From the NCBI GenBank assembly GCA_030765205.1, contig JAVCDB010000113.1, positions 1 through 51,699 on the forward strand: a stretch of 51,699 bases of DNA. The letters are read 5' to 3'. Source of the stretch: Candidatus Aadella gelida (GTDB lineage: Bacteria; Omnitrophota; Gorgyraeia; Tantalellales; Tantalellaceae). Both the position numbers and the translations under genes were made by a program. The notes below the pieces were generated by a model. It was not told the DNA's origin and did not search any database. It saw nothing but the letters and a program-made list of their open reading frames with translations. How positions within the stretch are numbered: the stretch's first letter is position 1; every line of letters begins with the position of its first letter. Below, piece after piece: positions 29,766 through 38,042 of this stretch.

Positions 29766-30170
29766 GGTAGAGGGTTCAGGGTATAGAGTATAGCGTATAG
29801 GGTATATAGGGTAGAAACTAGAGATTAGAAGGCAGAGGGTAGAAAATAGACCATTGACTATTGACCATAGACTATAGAATGACCGATGCGAGAAGAATAG
29901 AATATCGGAGAAACAGACTTTTTAACTTTTGAACCTTTAAACTTTTTAAACTGTTCACCTTGGACCGATGTGTATATGCGCGTTTTTGTGTCATTCCGAC
30001 CGAACGCCTGCCTGCCGGCAGGCAGGAAGAGAGTGGAGGAATCTTTATAAGACTTGCAAGATCCTTCGACTCGTTCGTTACACTCACTCGCTCGGGATGA
30101 CAATTTTTAGACTTTTGACTTTAGACTGTTCACGAGCCACGGGTCACGAGTCACTGGCAACTAATGACTG
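29764..30170. repeat. Long composite intergenic repeat block (7-nt periodic plus nested palindrome)
   Basis: gggtagagggttcagggtatagag..., accattgactattgacc..., gaccgatgcg..., CCTGCCTGCCGGCAGGCAGG, ttttagacttttgactttagactgttcacgagccacgggtcacgagtcac. Confidence 0.75.
30007..30026. repeat. Perfect 20-bp GC palindrome
   Basis: CCTGCCTGCCGGCAGGCAGG. Confidence 0.9.
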
Positions 30171-30227
30171 AAAAGATAAAGGTTGAGAGCTTAAGGAGCG
30201 GAAGCTAACCAACAAAGGAGTAAAACC

Positions 30228-30872
30228 ATGAAGATTACGGAGGTCAGGATTTTTTCTACTGAAAGCAGAGACGGGAAACTCAAAGCTTTCGCCACTATGA
30301 CATTCGATGATTGGTTTGTTGTGAGGAACGTCAAAGTGATACAGGGAAATAACGGTCTTTTCGTGGCAATGCCCTCACGTAAAGCTGTAACCGCTTGTTC
30401 GAAATGTCAGTACAAGAATGTCGTGGGAAGCAAATATTGTAATCAATGCGGCGCGCCTGTGCGCGCTCAACCGACTCATCATGAAGATTCTAAAGATAGT
30501 CATGGAGGCGGACATATGGATATAGCGCATCCCATAACACAAGAATGCCGTATCTATATTCAAGAAATGATCCTCGATGCCTATAATAAGGAAGCAAAAC
30601 AGGAAAAACCGGCCGTTAAACCCGAAGAAAAAGTTGCGGAAAAGGCTCCGGTAGAAGAAAAAAAGGAAGAAGCGCAACCTGAAGAGGCCAAAGAGGAAGA
30701 GCAGCAGCCTAAGGTTGAAGAACCTAAAGAAGAGCCAAAAGAAGAACCGCAACCTAAGGTAGAAGAGCCCGAGGTTAAAAAAGAAGAGCGGCAGCCTGAA
30801 GAGAAACAGCCCAAAGAAGAAAAAAAAGAAGATCTAATCCCCGGCAATGACGGGTCTGATATAGCACTATAG
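30228..30872 (+). CDS. spoVG: SpoVG-family protein with inserted zinc ribbon and acidic Glu-rich tail
   Basis: TEVRIFSTESRDGKLKAFATMTFDDWFVVRNVKVIQGNNGLFVAMPSRK...DIAHPITQECR split by CSKC..CNQC. Confidence 0.85.
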   Translation: MKITEVRIFSTESRDGKLKAFATMTFDDWFVVRNVKVIQGNNGLFVAMPSRKAVTACSKCQYKNVVGSKYCNQCGAPVRAQPTHHEDSKDSHGGGHMDIAHPITQECRIYIQEMILDAYNKEAKQEKPAVKPEEKVAEKAPVEEKKEEAQPEEAKEEEQQPKVEEPKEEPKEEPQPKVEEPEVKKEERQPEEKQPKEEKKEDLIPGNDGSDIAL

Positions 30873-30898
30873 ATAAAGCGATATATTTTGATAGATGT

Positions 30899-30972
30899 TG
30901 GCGGGTAGTGTAATGGTAGCACCGCAGCTTTTGGAGCTGCTTGTCAAGGTTCGAACCCTTGCCCGCCAGCCA
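30899..30972 (+). tRNA. tRNA-Gln (TTG), CCA encoded
   Basis: TGGCGGG/CCCGCCA acceptor, anticodon loop TTTTGGA. Confidence 0.92.
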
Positions 30973-31275
30973 AAAGATAGGCAAGGGTTCGAAGAGAGAC
31001 ACTGAACCTTTAATCAAGGGAGCTTGCGAGCAGGAGAGCAAGCGACTAACAAATGAAGTGGCGACTGGCCGACCGGAATCTCCGAAGTTTTGTGACGATA
31101 CGAACGTTAGTGAGGATCCAAAACAAAGCTGATCCGGAGATGAAGGCGCCGAGCTCTTGCCCGCAGTTGTAGTAACGGTCAAAAAGACAGAGACAAGAAA
31201 CGAGCAGGAGCATTATAGGACGAGCTGCCTTGCCCGCTAGTGAAGAAGAAGAGATTCATGGGAACGATTAGATTA

Positions 31276-31301
31276 GTAGCTGGGGTTTAAACCCCAGCTA
31301 C
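31276..31301. repeat. GTTTAAAC-centred palindrome, copy 2 (perfect, 26 bp)
   Basis: GTAGCTGGGGTTTAAACCCCAGCTAC. Confidence 0.9.
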
Positions 31302-31305
31302 AATT

Positions 31306-32580
31306 ATGGATATAAACGGTCAATATATTATGGACAAAACAGCAGCAATAATACTAGCAGCAGGCGCGGGAACGAGAATGAAGACCGACACTCCCAAAGT
31401 GTTGCATAAAGTGGGATCGGAAACCATACTCGGGAAAGTTATATCTAACTTAAAAAAAACTGAGATACATGATATTATAGTTGTGGTGGGATACAAGGCC
31501 GAGCAGGTCAAGGAACATTTCAAAAATGAAGTACGGTTTGCCGTTCAAGAACAGTTGCTCGGTTCGGGAGATGCTGTAAAAGAAGCTATTAAACAGCTTC
31601 ACAACAAGACAAAAACCGTAGTGATATGCTGCGGAGACGCTCCGCTGATAAACAGCAGGATCTTTGATAGCTTGATTAAAAAACATTTTACGGGTAACGC
31701 GGATTGCACTCTTCTGACATGCCATGCGGATGATACATCGAGTTATGGTAGAATACTCAGAGACAAAACGGGGAGTATAGAGAAAATAGTTGAAGAAAAA
31801 GACCTTAGTGCCGGAGAGAAGGATATAAAAGAGATAAATGCCGGGACATATTGTTTTTCCAGAACGAGCCTTGAAAAGTATATAGATAAAATAGAGAAGA
31901 ACCCAGTAAAGAAAGAATATTATCTAACAGATATCGTAGAAATACTTCGCCGGGACAACAAGAAAATAAACAGTATTGAATGTGTCTACCGGGAAGTTAT
32001 TGGTATCAATTCAAGAAAGGACATAACGCTTGTGAATAAGATAATAAAAAAATCTACGCTCGAGAAATTGATGAACAGCGGAGTTACGATAATAGACCCC
32101 GAAACTACATGCATAGATGAGGCCGCAGAAATTGCACAAGACACAACGATTTATCCCAACACGGTTATAGAGAACGACGTTATCGTAGGAGAGAGGTGCA
32201 GCATAGGACCTTTTGCCAGATTAAGGCCGGGAACCAAAATATCAGATGAAGTTGAAATAGGTAACTTTGTGGAAATATGCAGGACAGAAATCGGCGACAG
32301 AACAAGGATAAAGCATCATACATATTTAGGCGATGCGACCGTAGGGAGTGACGTAAATATAGGTGCGGGTACAATAACGGCTAATTATGACGGGAATAGC
32401 AAGAATCGAACGGTTATAGAAGACGGAGCATTTATCGGAGTTGGAGCAATTCTTATAGCTCCGGTTAAGGTTGGGAAAATGGCGAAGATAGGGGCCGGGA
32501 GCGTAGTAACAAAGAGTAAAGACGTGCCGGCAGGTGAAACTGTTGTAGGCGTTCCGGCAAAACCGCTTAAGAAACAATAA
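31306..32580 (+). CDS. glmU: Bifunctional UDP-GlcNAc pyrophosphorylase/GlcN-1-P acetyltransferase (start may be 31330)
   Basis: IILAAGAGTRMKTDTPKVLHKV, left-handed beta-helix C-terminus. Confidence 0.95.
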   Translation: MDINGQYIMDKTAAIILAAGAGTRMKTDTPKVLHKVGSETILGKVISNLKKTEIHDIIVVVGYKAEQVKEHFKNEVRFAVQEQLLGSGDAVKEAIKQLHNKTKTVVICCGDAPLINSRIFDSLIKKHFTGNADCTLLTCHADDTSSYGRILRDKTGSIEKIVEEKDLSAGEKDIKEINAGTYCFSRTSLEKYIDKIEKNPVKKEYYLTDIVEILRRDNKKINSIECVYREVIGINSRKDITLVNKIIKKSTLEKLMNSGVTIIDPETTCIDEAAEIAQDTTIYPNTVIENDVIVGERCSIGPFARLRPGTKISDEVEIGNFVEICRTEIGDRTRIKHHTYLGDATVGSDVNIGAGTITANYDGNSKNRTVIEDGAFIGVGAILIAPVKVGKMAKIGAGSVVTKSKDVPAGETVVGVPAKPLKKQ

Positions 32581-32631
32581 AGAGCTCGCATATAAAGATA
32601 AACGAAACAACAAACTCTAAAAGGGGAACAT

Positions 32632-33567
32632 ATGGATAAATTAACTATTTTCTCGGGTAATGCTCATCCTGAACTCGCACAAAAAATATGCAAGAGTTTG
32701 AATGTTTCAATAGGAGACAGCTTTGTTGACCGTTTTTGTGACGGAGAAACGCGGGTAAAAATAAATCAGAACATTCGCGGGAAAGATGTTTTTGTGGTGC
32801 AGCCTACATGCTCACCCGCAAATGAGAATCTAATGGAACTTTTGATAATGATGGATGCTTTAAAAAGATCTTCCGCTCGAAGAATAACAGCGGTGCTGCC
32901 GTATTTTGGTTATGCCAGGCAAGACAGGAAAGATCAGCCCAGAGTACCTATAACAGCAAAACTTGCGGCAAATCTTATTTCCAGAGCAGGCGCAGACAGG
33001 ATAATAACTATAGATCTCCATGCCGGACAGATACAGGGCTTTTTTGATATACCGCTGGATCATCTATATGCCGTACGTATTTTTGCGGAATATTTTAAAA
33101 AGAAAAAGATCGATAATATTGCGATAGTATCTCCCGATGTTGGAGGGATAAAGATGGCCAGGGCATATGCAAAACGTTTAGGCGCGGATCTTGCCATAGT
33201 TGATAAAAGGCGCCTAAGCGATACAAAAGCGGAAGTCATGCACATAATGGGTGACGTCAAAGGAAAGAACGTTATACTTGTTGACGATATTATAGCTACT
33301 GCGGGAAGCATTACCGAAGCGGCGGCAGCATTAAAAAAGAACGGCGCGCAAGATGTTTATGCGGCCATAACCCATGCGGTTCTGCAAGGTCCGGCAATGG
33401 AAAGGCTTAAGGGGTCCGAGATCAAGGAACTTATAGTTACGGACACCATCCCGCTTGACGAAGAAAAGAAAGAAGCTAATATCGTTCAGTTATCCGTTGC
33501 CGATCTTTTAGGAGAGGCTATAAGAAGAATACATAACGAAGAATCTGTAAGCGCGTTGTTTGAATAG
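32632..33567 (+). CDS. prs: Ribose-phosphate pyrophosphokinase
   Basis: YFGYARQDRK, DLHAGQIQGFFDIP, VDDIIATAGSI. Confidence 0.96.
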   Translation: MDKLTIFSGNAHPELAQKICKSLNVSIGDSFVDRFCDGETRVKINQNIRGKDVFVVQPTCSPANENLMELLIMMDALKRSSARRITAVLPYFGYARQDRKDQPRVPITAKLAANLISRAGADRIITIDLHAGQIQGFFDIPLDHLYAVRIFAEYFKKKKIDNIAIVSPDVGGIKMARAYAKRLGADLAIVDKRRLSDTKAEVMHIMGDVKGKNVILVDDIIATAGSITEAAAALKKNGAQDVYAAITHAVLQGPAMERLKGSEIKELIVTDTIPLDEEKKEANIVQLSVADLLGEAIRRIHNEESVSALFE

Positions 33568-33628
33568 AAAAAAGTGAACCGTGATTTGTCTCGGCGAATT
33601 ACGAATTACGAACAAAGGAGTGAGCTTA

Positions 33629-34327
33629 ATGGAAAAGGTAATGTTAGATGCAGAACAAAGAGAAGTTTTTAAAAAAGGCGGGTGTAAACATCTCAGGGAA
33701 GAAGGGAAGATCCCCGGAGTGGTATATAAAGCCGGGAAAAAGGGAACGAGTATACATATTGATGCCAAAGCGCTCGGGCAGGCTCTACATACAGAAGCCG
33801 GAGAGAACGCTATTATCACTTTGAATATTTCAGCCGGAGAGAAACCCTCTAAAAAAACGGTCATCGTACAGGAGATACAGAGAAACCCTCTTAGCGAGAA
33901 ATATGTACACGTGGATTTCCATGAAATTTCTCTTACGGAGAAACTAAAAGTCAGCGTTCCTGTAAATGTTAAAGGTGAAGCCGTTGGGGTTACTGAAGAA
34001 AAGGGCGTGTTAACACAGGTTCTGTGGGAACTCGAAGTTGAATGTCTTCCAACAGCTATACCCGAACATCTTGACGTCAGGGTTGAGGAGCTTCGTATAG
34101 GCGACGCGATACACATTGAAGAAATGGAAGCACCCGAAGGAGTAACCTTTCTTGAAGAGCCCGAAACAGTTGTAGTTTCTGTAAGTCCTCCGGCAGCTGA
34201 AGAGGAAGAGGCGGTAGTGGAAGAGGAAGGCGCGGAAGAAGGCGAAGAACCCGAACTGATCAAGAAAGGTAAGAAAGAAGAGGAAGAAGGCGAAGAACCC
34301 GAGAAAGAGGCTGCTCCAGAGGCTTAA
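33629..34327 (+). CDS. rplY: Ribosomal protein bL25 (CTC form), acidic tail
   Basis: LREEGKIPGVVYKAGKKG, HVDFHEISLTEKLKVSVPV; start corrected from 33581. Confidence 0.9.
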   Translation: MEKVMLDAEQREVFKKGGCKHLREEGKIPGVVYKAGKKGTSIHIDAKALGQALHTEAGENAIITLNISAGEKPSKKTVIVQEIQRNPLSEKYVHVDFHEISLTEKLKVSVPVNVKGEAVGVTEEKGVLTQVLWELEVECLPTAIPEHLDVRVEELRIGDAIHIEEMEAPEGVTFLEEPETVVVSVSPPAAEEEEAVVEEEGAEEGEEPELIKKGKKEEEEGEEPEKEAAPEA

Positions 34328-34343
34328 GCAAACCGGTGACTAG

Positions 34344-34916
34344 ATGAAAATAATAACGGGTCTGGGGAATCCCGGACTACGATACAGGAACACGAGGCAT
34401 AACGTAGGGTTCGCAGTGATATCTATTCTTGCCAAGAAGTATCGTATAAGTCTCAAGAAAAAAGGTTTTGGAGGGTTATACGGTATCGGCGGGATAAGAG
34501 GGGAAGAAACCATCCTTTTCCAGCCCATGACGTATATGAATAGATCCGGTGAAGCTTTGAAGTCGATCACCGCGCCAAAACTTGAGGATAAAAAAGATCT
34601 ACTGGTTATCAGCGATGATATTAACTTGTCGTTAGGCAGCTTAAGGATTAGAGCAAACGGATCATCCGGCGGACATAATGGGCTAAAATCCATTATTGAG
34701 CATATGGGGGACGATTTCGCAAGATTAAGGGTGGGGGTAGCTTCGGGACCGTTGCCACCAGAAACATCTTCATATGTTCTGTCGCGATTTTCAAGACGAG
34801 AAAAGGGTATAATGAGCGATGCAATCGAACGATCTGCCGAATGTGCAGAAAAATGGCTTACAAAAGGCATAGAAGAAGCAATGAGGCTGTATAATAACAG
34901 TAATAATGACTATTAA
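34344..34916 (+). CDS. pth: Peptidyl-tRNA hydrolase
   Basis: GLGNPGLRYRNTRHNVGF, PMTYMNRSG, SGGHNGLKSI. Confidence 0.96.
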   Translation: MKIITGLGNPGLRYRNTRHNVGFAVISILAKKYRISLKKKGFGGLYGIGGIRGEETILFQPMTYMNRSGEALKSITAPKLEDKKDLLVISDDINLSLGSLRIRANGSSGGHNGLKSIIEHMGDDFARLRVGVASGPLPPETSSYVLSRFSRREKGIMSDAIERSAECAEKWLTKGIEEAMRLYNNSNNDY

Positions 34917-35031
34917 GGGCCCCAAACTATTGCCCCAAACTATTGTCTTGCGCAAGTATATAATGTGTGTTATCATTTAAAACAGATTTTAGGACAATTA
35001 AAGTAACTCTAAAGAAGAACGGTGGTTAAAT

Positions 35032-35319
35032 ATGGAAAAGGTAAGATCATATGAGGGATTGTTTATAATAGTCCCTGAAAAGCTGGACAATCTTGACGAA
35101 GTAAAGGCGAATATAAAGGATATTATAAGCGATAATTCCGGAAATATCGTTAAAGAGACCGATATAGGCAAAAAAACTTTAGCATATCCAATCAAGAAAA
35201 AAGAAGAGGGGATATACTATGAAATACATTTTTCGGCCAAACCGGCGTCGGTAGCTAAAATGTCGCGTTTATTCCGCATAAATAACGATTTATTAAGGGC
35301 GCTGATAGACAAATCATAA
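35032..35319 (+). CDS. rpsF: Ribosomal protein bS6
   Basis: RSYEGLFIIVPE; rpsF-ssb-rpsR-rplI order. Confidence 0.93.
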   Translation: MEKVRSYEGLFIIVPEKLDNLDEVKANIKDIISDNSGNIVKETDIGKKTLAYPIKKKEEGIYYEIHFSAKPASVAKMSRLFRINNDLLRALIDKS

Positions 35320-35327
35320 ATCGTGAG

Positions 35328-35418
35328 TAGTGAACAGTGAACAGTGATTAGTAAAAGACAAGCAGTTAACGGTAAAGAGAAGAACTGTTCACAGCTTACT
35401 GATTACGGTTCACTAACA
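35328..35418. repeat. Inverted pair of GTGAACA-type 7-nt repeats
   Basis: gtgagtagtgaacagtgaacagtgattag ... ctgttcacagcttactgattacggttcac. Confidence 0.75.
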
Positions 35419-35442
35419 TAATAGCTATAAACAGGGGGAAAT

Positions 35443-35895
35443 ATGGCTGCCAGTCTAAACAAAGTTTTTTTAATGGGTAACCTGACTAGAGATCCCGAAC
35501 TTAGGTACGTACCTTCAGGGACAGCTGTTGCTAATTTTTCTATTGCGGTTAATCGCAATTATAAAGATAGCGCCGGAGAAAAAAAAGAAGACGTATCTTT
35601 CATCCGTGTGGTTGTATGGGGGAAGATGGCGGAAATATGCGGGGAATATCTAGCTAAAGGAAGACCAGTACTCGTTGAAGGCAGATTAAAGTCGCGCAAT
35701 TGGGAAGCGCAAGACGGACAAAAACGCAGCGCATTAGATGTTGTCGCTACAACCGTTCAGTTCCTGGGGTCGCGTTCCGGTTCTTCTCAAGCGCCGAGTC
35801 AAGGGCCGAGTGAGAATAAAAATAGTGACGACCTTGGAAAAGTAGGTTCGATAGATGTGGAAGAGGATATGAGCGGGAGTGAAATACCGTTCTAG
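35443..35895 (+). CDS. ssb: Single-stranded DNA-binding protein
   Basis: NKVFLMGNLTRDPELRY, C-terminal acidic EIPF tip. Confidence 0.95.
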   Translation: MAASLNKVFLMGNLTRDPELRYVPSGTAVANFSIAVNRNYKDSAGEKKEDVSFIRVVVWGKMAEICGEYLAKGRPVLVEGRLKSRNWEAQDGQKRSALDVVATTVQFLGSRSGSSQAPSQGPSENKNSDDLGKVGSIDVEEDMSGSEIPF

Positions 35896-35965
35896 TAAGC
35901 AAGAATAAGGCATGAAAGAAAAAAGATTTAAAAAAAAGACGGAAAATTGAGGAGAAAAAGGAAAA

Positions 35966-36250
35966 ATGGCAAAGAAGAAAGAACCAAAAACCGCCCGCAG
36001 AGTATTTAAGAAAAAACCATGCAGGTTGTGTCGAGATAAAACAACAGAAGTTGATTATAAAAATGCAGATATGTTGAAATCATTCGTTTCAGATAGAGGA
36101 AGGATAATCAGCCCCAGGATAACCGGTAATTGCGCTAAACATCAGAGAATGGTAGCGGGGGGGATAAAAAAAGCGAGACTAGCGGCCCTTCTTCCATTCG
36201 TGAAGATAAAAGAAGGTTTGGCCAGAAGAAAACCCAGGAGGACAACATGA
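35966..36250 (+). CDS. rpsR: Ribosomal protein bS18
   Basis: DYKNADMLKSFVSDRGRIISPRITGNCAKHQR. Confidence 0.95.
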   Translation: MAKKKEPKTARRVFKKKPCRLCRDKTTEVDYKNADMLKSFVSDRGRIISPRITGNCAKHQRMVAGGIKKARLAALLPFVKIKEGLARRKPRRTT

Positions 36251-36690
36251 AGGTAATCGTCCTCAAAGATACAGATAAACTGGGTGAGATAGGTGGTGAG
36301 CTGCAAGTAAAGGACGGATACGCGAGAAACTATCTTATCCCTAACGGGATAGCTGTTGAGTCTACCAAGAGCGCGTTACGCCTTCTCGAAGCAAAGAGAA
36401 GAGAAAAAGCGGCCAGAGAGAAAAAGTTTCAGGAAGAATGCGAGAAACTTGCCGAACAGATAGCGTCTACATCCTGCACAATAACGATGGAAGCCGGAGA
36501 GGAAGACAAGCTTTTCGGAACGGTTACTTCGGAAAAAATAGCGGAAGTATTGAAAGTTGAAGGGATTGAAATAGATAAGAAGAAAATAGTGTTAGAGGAA
36601 CCCATAAAGACTCTAGGAGTATACAATATAGACATACACTTACACCCTGAAGTTAAGGCCCGGGCAAGGATCTGGGTTGTTAAAAAATGA
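36247..36690 (+). CDS. rplI: Ribosomal protein bL9
   Basis: KVIVLKDTDKLGEIGGELQVKDGYARNYLIPNGIA. Confidence 0.96.
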   Translation: MKVIVLKDTDKLGEIGGELQVKDGYARNYLIPNGIAVESTKSALRLLEAKRREKAAREKKFQEECEKLAEQIASTSCTITMEAGEEDKLFGTVTSEKIAEVLKVEGIEIDKKKIVLEEPIKTLGVYNIDIHLHPEVKARARIWVVKK

Positions 36691-38042
36691 TTCCAAAAAC
36701 CCTCATTGAAAAAGTACCCCCTCAAAATAACGAGGCCGAAGCCGCGGTCTTGGGCGCTATGCTACTTGATAGAGAGGCCATTGCCCAGGCTATAGAGCAT
36801 CTTGAAGATACAGCATTCTATTCCGAGACGAACAAAAGTATTTTTAGAGCCATAGTAAAACTATACGACAGCAACGAAGCCGTAGATATTGTTACTCTAG
36901 TCGAAGAACTTAAAAAAAACAAAGAACTTGATGATGTAGGCGGACCGGCATATATTACCGATCTTGCCAACAGTATACCTACTGCAGCCAATATAGAACA
37001 CTACGCTAAAATAGTAAGAGAAAAATACCTGCTTAGACGTCTTATCAACACAGCCACACAAATAGTTTCTGAAAGTTTTGAACCTTCAAGCGAAATAGAA
37101 AGCCTTCTGGATAGGGCAGAAAGTCTCATTTTTGATATAACAGCCACGCAAAAACGGAAAATGCAGGTCTCTGCGATGAAAGATATCGTCAAAGAGAGCA
37201 TAGAGACCATAGACAGGCTGTATCAGAGAAAAGAGAACATAACCGGCATTCCTACGGGATTCCATGATCTTGATACGAAATTAGCGGGTTTACAGAACTC
37301 TGATCTTATAGTTCTCGCGGGAAGACCTTCAATGGGTAAAAGTGCATTAGCGATATCGATGCTGGAATACGCGGGCGTTGTCGAAAAATTACCCTGCGCA
37401 TATTTTAGCCTCGAAATGTCAAAAGATCAGCTTGCGCAGAGAATGTTATGTTCAATAGCAGGTGTGAATGCGCATAAGGTAAGGACAGGATTTTTCTCGC
37501 AAACAGATTGGCCTAAACTCGTAACAGCGGCCGGAAAACTATCTGAGTCACCTATATTTATAGATGATACTCCCGGGATATCCGCTTTAGAACTCAGAGC
37601 AAAAGCCAGAAGGCTTAAGGGACGTCATGATATCCAGCTTATTATCATAGATTACCTTCAGCTCATGCAGGGCGCATCAAGACTTGAGAATCGGCAGCAG
37701 GAAATATCCGATATCTCAAGATCAATGAAAGCTCTGGGCAGAGAACTAAACGTACCGATAATTGCTATAAGTCAGCTTTCACGCGCCGTCGAACAGAGAC
37801 AGGATAAAAGGCCGATGCTTTCCGATCTTAGGGAATCAGGTGCCATAGAACAGGATGCGGACGTTGTTATGCTTATACTGCGGGAAGAATATTATAACCC
37901 TACTGAAGAAAATAAGGGAGTAGCCGAGATAATTATAGCGAAACAAAGACATGGTCCGGTCGGGACAGTAAAACTTACATTTTTGCCGGAATATACTAAA
38001 TTCACTAATTTGGCCAGAACAGAAGAGGAAGAAGGTTTCTGA
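36687..38042 (+). CDS. dnaB: Replicative DNA helicase
   Basis: PPQNNEAEAAVLGAMLLD, LAGRPSMGKSALA, DLRESGAIEQDADVV. Confidence 0.96.
   Translation: MIPKTLIEKVPPQNNEAEAAVLGAMLLDREAIAQAIEHLEDTAFYSETNKSIFRAIVKLYDSNEAVDIVTLVEELKKNKELDDVGGPAYITDLANSIPTAANIEHYAKIVREKYLLRRLINTATQIVSESFEPSSEIESLLDRAESLIFDITATQKRKMQVSAMKDIVKESIETIDRLYQRKENITGIPTGFHDLDTKLAGLQNSDLIVLAGRPSMGKSALAISMLEYAGVVEKLPCAYFSLEMSKDQLAQRMLCSIAGVNAHKVRTGFFSQTDWPKLVTAAGKLSESPIFIDDTPGISALELRAKARRLKGRHDIQLIIIDYLQLMQGASRLENRQQEISDISRSMKALGRELNVPIIAISQLSRAVEQRQDKRPMLSDLRESGAIEQDADVVMLILREEYYNPTEENKGVAEIIIAKQRHGPVGTVKLTFLPEYTKFTNLARTEEEEGF

Noticed and set aside
30775-31182. 135-aa minus ORF
   Set aside because: Antisense across tRNA-Gln and the spoVG tail; low-complexity shadow ORF.
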